A DNA stretch of 28,047 nt, from assembly GCF_001556515.1 (NCBI RefSeq), contig NZ_LSJA01000093.1, positions 1-28,047 of the forward strand, written 5' to 3'. The stretch comes from Caulobacter sp. CCH9-E1 (GTDB taxonomy: Bacteria; Pseudomonadota; Alphaproteobacteria; Caulobacterales; Caulobacteraceae). Numbering within the stretch: the stretch's first letter is position 1; every line of letters begins with the position of its first letter. The translations under genes and the position numbers were made by a program. Below are positions 21,443 through 28,047 of this stretch, piece by piece. The notes below the pieces were generated by a model. It made no database searches, was not told the DNA's origin, and was given only the letters and a program-made list of their open reading frames with translations.

Positions 21443-21612
21443 AAAGCACCTTGGTTTGGTCCAGCGCTCGCCCGTTTGGCGGTCGATAACAAGAGCGTCG
21501 ACGAAGACGGACCGGGGTCCTGTCCAGCCCCCCCCAGCCCCTCCGGCCCGCAAGTCTTCGACGATGCTTAAAGGACCCGCGCGGCCGTTCCCCTCCGCCG
21601 CGCGGGTTTTCC
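21443..21612 (+). ncRNA. Candidate small RNA, copy 2 of a tandem pair
   Basis: Paralogue of the unit at 21185-21380. The block from AAAGCACCTT through CGCCCGTTTG to TCGATAA aligns without gaps to copy 1. The hairpin is re-formed here as CGCC-CGTTT-GGCG (21469-21481). The next hairpin is GGACC-GG-GGTCC (21509-21520), equivalent to GACC/GGTC of copy 1, followed by the nearly identical C-rich tract CAGCCCCCCCCAGCCCC (21525-21541) and an intrinsic terminator. The 5'-most stem of copy 1 is only weakly pairable here. It probably has its own promoter in 21381-21442, but I cannot point to clear boxes. It is followed by the convergent DUF1223 gene. Confidence 0.65.
21575..21612 (+). terminator. Intrinsic terminator of candidate sRNA 2
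   Basis: ACCCGCGCGGC (21575-21585) pairs with GCCGCGCGGGT (21597-21607), followed by TTTT and a further T-rich stretch. The loop CGTTCCCCTCC again contains CCCCTCC. It lies 27 bases from the end of the convergent DUF1223 gene. Confidence 0.87.
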
Positions 21613-21638
21613 TTTGTCCGGAAAGCGCCGCGCGAGGC

Positions 21639-22370
21639 TCAGCGATCGGCGCCGGGGGCCTGCAGCACGCCCAGGATGCGGCCGCCCTTGGCGCCCTGCA
21701 CCATCACCACGGTCACCAGGTCCGCGTCGGCGGCCTTCGGCAAGCGGTAGAGCTTGGGTCTGCCCGCCCACGGGCCCAGGCGCACCAGCTCGCGCACGAC
21801 GTTGCGATGCACCAGGGTCTGGCCCTTGTTGTCGCCGCGCTTGACGGCGATGTCCTGCTCGCGCGGGTCGTAGCGCACCAGCCAGACCTCGCCGCCGCCG
21901 CGCGGCGCGGGGCCCGAACCGACCGCCACCCGGGTCTTGCCGACGAATTCCATGTCGGGCGGATTGGCCGGGGCCTTGGCCGCCGCCTTCACGAGGTCCT
22001 CGATCGCCTCGGCCTTGGTTCCCGAGGCCTGCACCCGGCCGCCGACCACCATCTGGGGCGTCGGCACGTCGCGCAGGGCGAACTTCTTGGCGTAGGCGCG
22101 CTGGCGTTCGGCGAAGTCCGGCTTGGCGAAGGTGTCCTTCCAGCCGAGATAGTCCCAGTAGTCGACCGAGTAGGTCAGGGCCAGGACGCCCTCGCGCCGG
22201 GCCAGTTCGGCGGCCAGCTGGTTGGCCTTGCCGCACGACGAACAGCCCTGGGCGGTGAACAGCTCGACCACCACGGGCGGCTTGCCCGCCCAGGCGGCCG
22301 ACCCCCAAGCCAGGGATGACGCGGCGCCGGACAGGATCAGGCAGAACAGGGAGAGGGCGGCCTTACGCAT
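21639..22370 (-). CDS. DUF1223 secreted thioredoxin-fold protein
   Basis: A 243-residue protein with a signal peptide (MRKAALSLFCLILSG, cut near AWAG). The thioredoxin-like segment VVVELFTAQGCSSCGKANQ follows, with its CSSC redox motif (C43, C46). Then come DYWDYLGWKDTFA and DVPTPQMVVGGRVQASG, whose cis-proline region (TPQ) is expected in this fold. This pattern is DUF1223, a periplasmic family of unknown role, plausibly a thiol oxidoreductase or a metal- or thiol-binding protein. The C-terminal half is beta-rich. It stands alone between the sRNA pair and acnA. Length is typical. Confidence 0.88.
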   Translation of the reverse strand: MRKAALSLFCLILSGAASSLAWGSAAWAGKPPVVVELFTAQGCSSCGKANQLAAELARREGVLALTYSVDYWDYLGWKDTFAKPDFAERQRAYAKKFALRDVPTPQMVVGGRVQASGTKAEAIEDLVKAAAKAPANPPDMEFVGKTRVAVGSGPAPRGGGEVWLVRYDPREQDIAVKRGDNKGQTLVHRNVVRELVRLGPWAGRPKLYRLPKAADADLVTVVMVQGAKGGRILGVLQAPGADR

Positions 22371-22549
22371 TGCGGGTCACTTAAGCCAAGAACGCCCAGG
22401 ATATCCGTTCACGAGGCCGTGAATAGCGGCGGTCCATGGGGAGAAACGGTGGAGACATCGTTGTCACGGACCGAAACGGCCCGCGACAGAACGAAAACGG
22501 CCGGCCCCGCGAGGAGCCGGCCGTCTCGTTCAAGCCCTGCGGCTTTCGC

Positions 22550-25237
<2,688 letters not shown>

Positions 25238-25420
25238 TTCTAAGGATCCTTCTCTGTCCACGGCCGCCCGAAAACCGCTCCCGGGATCACGCGCTGATCG
25301 GAAGGGACACACAGGTTCCGCCTCCGCGCCGCGTACCACCCAAACCGACTGGAGGGGGACGACCGCGCGCTTCTTAGCGCTGCGTTGGCTCAACGTCCAT
25401 GTCGCGCGCGGGGTCTTAGC

Positions 25421-26035
25421 GTGTTGAGAGTTGTTCTCATAAAGGATTTGGCGATTACACGCGGCGAGCGCCGCCTGTTCTCGAACCTCGACCTGAAGCT
25501 TGGCGCGAGCGAGGCCGCCGTCCTGGTGGGACGAAATGGCGCAGGCAAGACCAGCCTGCTGCGCGCGGTGGCGGGCCTGCTGCGTCCGGCCGAGGGGACC
25601 ATCGCCTTCGAAGGCGACGCGGGGCCGCTCGAGGCCGATGCGGCGCGGGCCGAGCAGCTGCACCTGCTGGGCCACCAGGACGGCCTGAAGTCCAGCCGCA
25701 CCGCCTGGGAGGAGCTGCGCTTCCAGACCCTTTGGACCGGCGGGACCGAGGAGACCGCCCGCGCGGCGGCCAAGCGCTTCGACCTTATGCGTCTGCTCGA
25801 CCTGGAAGTCCGCCGCCTGTCGGCCGGCCAGCGCCGGCGACTGGCCCTGGCCCGCCTGGCCGCCAGTCCGCGCGCCTTGTGGCTGCTGGACGAGCCGATG
25901 GCCCCGCTCGACGCGGGCCAGCGCGCCGCGTTCGGCGAGGTCATGCGCGAGCATCTGGCGGGCGGCGGCATGATCCTGGCCTCGGTGCACGACCCGCTGC
26001 CGATCCCCACCCGAGCTGTGGAGATCGGCCAATGA
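25421..26035 (+). CDS. ccmA: Heme exporter ATP-binding protein CcmA
   Basis: ATPase of the CcmABCD complex, which releases heme-loaded CcmE during cytochrome c maturation. About 204 residues contain the Walker [20 protein letters not shown], the Q-loop region, the ABC signature [14 protein letters not shown], the Walker [14 protein letters not shown] and the switch histidine in ASVHDPL. No ATG is available. GTG 25421 or TTG 25424 gives the family-like N-terminus [16 protein letters not shown], and I use the GTG. Its TGA overlaps the ccmB ATG (ATGA), implying translational coupling. It is divergent from acnA across about 180 bases in which I see no clear site. Confidence 0.93.
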   Translation: MLRVVLIKDLAITRGERRLFSNLDLKLGASEAAVLVGRNGAGKTSLLRAVAGLLRPAEGTIAFEGDAGPLEADAARAEQLHLLGHQDGLKSSRTAWEELRFQTLWTGGTEETARAAAKRFDLMRLLDLEVRRLSAGQRRRLALARLAASPRALWLLDEPMAPLDAGQRAAFGEVMREHLAGGGMILASVHDPLPIPTRAVEIGQ

Positions 26036-26697
26036 AGGCGTTCGGCGTTCTTCTGCGACGCGAGCTGTCCCTGGCCTGGGGCAACGGCGGTGGGCCGCTG
26101 CTGGCCCTGACCTTCTACGCTTGCGTCGTGGTGCTGCTGCCCATGGCGTCCGGCCGCGCGCCCGAGCGTCTGGCCGCGATCGCGCCGGGGATCGCCTGGC
26201 TGGCCCTGGCGCTCGCGGCCCTGCTCTCCCTCGAAAGACTGTTCGAGCGCGACTACGAGGACGGGACCCTGGATCTGCTGGCCCTGGGCCCCGCGCCGCT
26301 GGAGGCCGTCGCCGTCGCCAAGTGCCTCGCTCAATGGCTGGCGACCGGCGCGCCCCTCGCCCTGGCCGCCCCCGTCGCGGCCCTGATGCTGGGCGCGGAT
26401 CTCAAGGTCATGCCGCTCCTGGTGCTGTGCGCGCTGGTCGGGGGCCTGGCCTTCGCCTTCCTTGGCGGCCTGGGCGCGGCCCTGGCCCTGGGCAGCAAGC
26501 GCGGCGGCCTTCTGGTGGCGGTGATTGTCCTGCCGCTGTTCGCCCCGCCGGTGATCTTCGGCGCCGGGGCCCTGGACGGCTATTCGGCCGGCCTGCCCTG
26601 GACCGGCGGCCTCCTGCTGATGCTGGCCTATTGCGCGGGGGCGGTGGCCCTGTCGCCGCTGGCCATGGGCGCGGCCTGCCGCAACGCGTTGGATTGA
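26032..26697 (+). CDS. ccmB: Heme exporter membrane protein CcmB
   Basis: Six-helix permease subunit that pairs with CcmA in cytochrome c biogenesis. The 221 residues begin [20 protein letters not shown] and show the conserved [19 protein letters not shown] cytosolic segment. Later hydrophobic helices include [20 protein letters not shown] and [20 protein letters not shown], then the end [15 protein letters not shown]. Length and order are typical. In most relatives ccmC follows directly; here a palindromic repeat and a convergent EamA gene follow, so ccmC and the remaining maturation genes must lie elsewhere. Confidence 0.93.
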   Translation: MKAFGVLLRRELSLAWGNGGGPLLALTFYACVVVLLPMASGRAPERLAAIAPGIAWLALALAALLSLERLFERDYEDGTLDLLALGPAPLEAVAVAKCLAQWLATGAPLALAAPVAALMLGADLKVMPLLVLCALVGGLAFAFLGGLGAALALGSKRGGLLVAVIVLPLFAPPVIFGAGALDGYSAGLPWTGGLLLMLAYCAGAVALSPLAMGAACRNALD

Positions 26698-26722
26698 GGC
26701 CCGCCTTTACTTACTGAGGACC

Positions 26723-26836
26723 CGTGTCATCCCGGCCAAAGCGTAGCGAAGAGCCGGACCCAAGGGGGTGACTGAACGCGGTGCGCGCCGCCCCTGGGTC
26801 CCGGATAGCCTCTACGAGGCTTCCGGGATGACACCG
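26723..26836. repeat. GTGTCATCCCGG palindromic element, copy 2
   Basis: The reverse complement of this element repeats copy 1 (17092-17207). It shows GTGTCATCCCGGAAGCCTCG at one end and GCTTTGGCCGGGATGACAC at the other, with the same internal GAGGCT hairpin and CCCAGGG/CCCTTGGG arms. Only the centre differs. It again lies between convergent genes (ccmB and the EamA transporter), supporting a terminator-like role. Confidence 0.85.
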
Positions 26837-26850
26837 GATTTGAGCTGGAA

Positions 26851-27744
26851 CTAAGGCGTGGGCGGAACTGTCGCCTGCAGCTCGCCCGGCTGCGCCTTGC
26901 GCTCGCCCAGCACCACCGCCAGGCTGCCGCCGATGATCAGCGCGCCGCCGGCCAAGAGCGGCAGGGTCAGGTGGTCGCCGAACAGCAGCACGCCGCAGGC
27001 CGCGCCCATCAGGGGCTCGATGTTGATGAACACGCCGGCGCTGGCCGCGCCGACCCGCGCCGATCCGAACTGCCAGGCGGCGGTGGCGAGCAGGGTCGCC
27101 AGCACGCCCTGGGCGACGACAGCGGCCCAGACCGGCGCGCTCAGGTCCAACCTCGGCGCGCCGTGCATCACGAAGGCGATCGGCAGGATGGTGACGGCGG
27201 CGACGATGATCGACACGGCCGGGATCGCCATCGCGTTCGGCGCGGGCGGCGCGCGGCGCAGGGTCAGCAGCCAGGCCAGGAACAGGAACAGCGCCGCGAT
27301 CGACAGCGCCACGCCCCAAGGCGAGCTGGCGCCATCTGGCTTGCCCGCGATCAGCGCCGCGCCCAGGGTCGCCGCCGCCACGCCCGTCCAGGACAGCCGC
27401 GAGACCGTCTCGCCCAGCACCCGGGCGCTGACGGCGATCAAGGCGGGCATCGCCCCGACCAGCAGCGCCGCGACGGTGACGCTGACATGGGCCAGCCCCT
27501 CGAACTGGACCAGGAACGCCACGCCGTAGATCACCCCCGAGGCCAGCACGACCGGCGAGCGGAACAGGGCGCGGACCTCGGGACGGCGCAGGGCGAACGG
27601 CGCGGCGGCCAGGGCGGCGACGGCGAACCGCAGCAGCACCATGTGGGAAGCTTGCGCCTCGGTCAGGATCAGCTTGCCGGTCGGAAAGCCCAGGCCCCAA
27701 CAGACGCCGGCCAAGGCCAAGGCCAGGAACGCGATCGACTTCAT
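26851..27744 (-). CDS. EamA/DMT-superfamily transporter
   Basis: Ten-helix drug/metabolite transporter of 297 residues, formed from two EamA repeats. The first starts MKSIAFLALALAGVCWGLGF with the family's WG and PTGKLIL and MVLLRFAVAAL segments. The second starts near SPWGVALSIAALFLFLAWLL and ends with SAGVFINIEPLMGAACGVLLFGDHLTLPLLAGGALIIGG, the typical late helices. Such proteins export amino acids, metabolites or small toxic compounds; nothing here fixes the substrate. The start ATG is preceded by GGAG. It converges with ccmB across the repeat at 26723. Confidence 0.9.
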   Translation of the reverse strand: MKSIAFLALALAGVCWGLGFPTGKLILTEAQASHMVLLRFAVAALAAAPFALRRPEVRALFRSPVVLASGVIYGVAFLVQFEGLAHVSVTVAALLVGAMPALIAVSARVLGETVSRLSWTGVAAATLGAALIAGKPDGASSPWGVALSIAALFLFLAWLLTLRRAPPAPNAMAIPAVSIIVAAVTILPIAFVMHGAPRLDLSAPVWAAVVAQGVLATLLATAAWQFGSARVGAASAGVFINIEPLMGAACGVLLFGDHLTLPLLAGGALIIGGSLAVVLGERKAQPGELQATVPPTP

Positions 27745-27974
27745 GCGGACTCCGCGCGGAAGGGGAAGGACCAGGGAGCACGCTCCCGGGCGACATCTAG
27801 CGTCGACGAGTCCTGGAAATGTCAGCGGTGATAGCTCAACAGCAGGCCCGCCCGCAAATCAGCTGCTCTTCGGCCCGCCGGCAAGTCTGTAGAATTGTTC
27901 ATCCAGCCTGACATTTTCGCGCCACATCGCGATGGCCAAGCTTTTCGTCGGTTCAGCGACAAGGAGCTCACACC

Positions 27975-28026
27975 ATGCGTAAAAGCCTTATCCGCCTGGC
28001 GCTCGCGGGCGCCGCCGTCGCCGCCC
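27975..28026 (+). CDS. 5' end of a secreted protein gene (cut by adapter)
   Basis: ATG 27975 follows a strong AAGGAG ribosome site (27961-27966) and encodes MRKSLIRLALAGAAVAA, the start of a typical signal peptide. Only about 17 codons are genuine; from 28027 the sequence is transposon adapter. The product cannot be identified. The 230-base region before it, shared with the divergent EamA gene, should hold its promoter, but I see no convincing boxes. Confidence 0.7.
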
Positions 28027-28047
28027 CTGTCTCTTATACACATCTCC
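28027..28047. other. Nextera transposon-adapter read-through (artefact)
   Basis: CTGTCTCTTATACACATCT (28027-28045) is the 19-base Tn5 mosaic-end sequence used in Nextera libraries, and the final CC matches the next adapter bases. Its reverse complement translates as the well-known artefact MCIRDR. These bases are not part of the genome and mark a contig end. Confidence 0.97.

Noticed and set aside
21263..21553. Minus-strand ORFs across the candidate sRNA pair
   Set aside because: They are glycine/arginine-rich and lack ribosome sites. The similarity between copies is concentrated in hairpins, the C-rich tract and terminators, and the homologous segments fall in different reading contexts.
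21185..21612. Tandem riboswitch (for example glycine type) as an explanation for the duplicated units
   Set aside because: I see no glycine-riboswitch core sequence, each copy has its own terminator, and the next gene downstream is on the opposite strand.
25238..26032. N-terminal extension of the acnA frame to 1160 codons
   Set aside because: The extension is antisense to ccmA and carries no aconitase features; ATG 25237 gives the normal N-terminus.
27822..28043. Minus-strand ORF beginning MCIRDR
   Set aside because: Its first residues translate the Nextera mosaic end in reverse complement; the rest is an antisense frame across the promoter region.

Overview
This 28 kb window is high-GC alphaproteobacterial chromosome, most probably from Caulobacter or a close relative in the Caulobacterales. 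That reading rests on protein content and on local signals. The proteins include DUF2794, DUF5076 and DUF1223 members, a fabA-fabB-fabI cluster, acnA divergent from ccmAB, and a small secreted TonB C-terminal-domain protein. The local signals are GANTC sites clustered in promoters and -35/-10 pairs resembling the Caulobacter housekeeping pattern (TTGACG, then GCTAAT). Almost everything is chromosomal core metabolism. I see no transposase, integrase, phage module, CRISPR array, tRNA or rRNA.

Layout. 1-507: the end of an unknown gene and a small ExbB/TolQ-like membrane protein with a BlaI-like operator. 524-3948: mutM, divergent from a ubiquinone block (ubiE, ubiB) interrupted by an inverted repeat. 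3979-4885: a DUF5076 protein and a lipoprotein with a degenerate toxin-like domain. 5041-8917: coaBC, a GH65 glycosidase on the other strand, and dut. 8973-12683: a 41-residue membrane protein, then an emrA-emrB-tetR efflux operon. 12709-15404: fabI, fabB and fabA on the minus strand, the anaerobic-type unsaturated fatty acid route plus enoyl reductase. 15473-20307: an SH3-domain periplasmic protein, a D-2-hydroxyacid dehydrogenase, thpR, a TonB-C-domain protein, a Tas-like aldo-keto reductase and a BAX-inhibitor-1 family membrane protein. 20407-22370: a secreted orphan, DUF2794, a 551-base gene-free interval, and a DUF1223 thioredoxin-fold protein. 22550-27744: acnA, ccmA, ccmB and an EamA transporter. 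The last 50 bases begin a secreted protein that is cut off by sequencing adapter.

The most interesting non-coding feature is the interval 21088-21638. It holds two tandem copies of what look like paralogous small RNAs. They share an ungapped block of about 48 bases, a GACC/GGTC hairpin, an unusual C-rich tract, and an intrinsic terminator whose loop displays CCCCUCC, which is complementary to Shine-Dalgarno sequences. No protein explains this conservation.

Several intergenic palindromic repeats sit between genes. Two copies of one roughly 110-base element (17.1 kb and 26.8 kb) lie in opposite orientations between convergent genes. A second family with TAGAGC/GCTCTA ends (8.9 kb and 18.2 kb) supplies stop codons to the genes it touches.

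The last 21 bases match the Nextera transposon mosaic end plus two adapter bases, so this is a contig edge and the terminal sequence is not biological.
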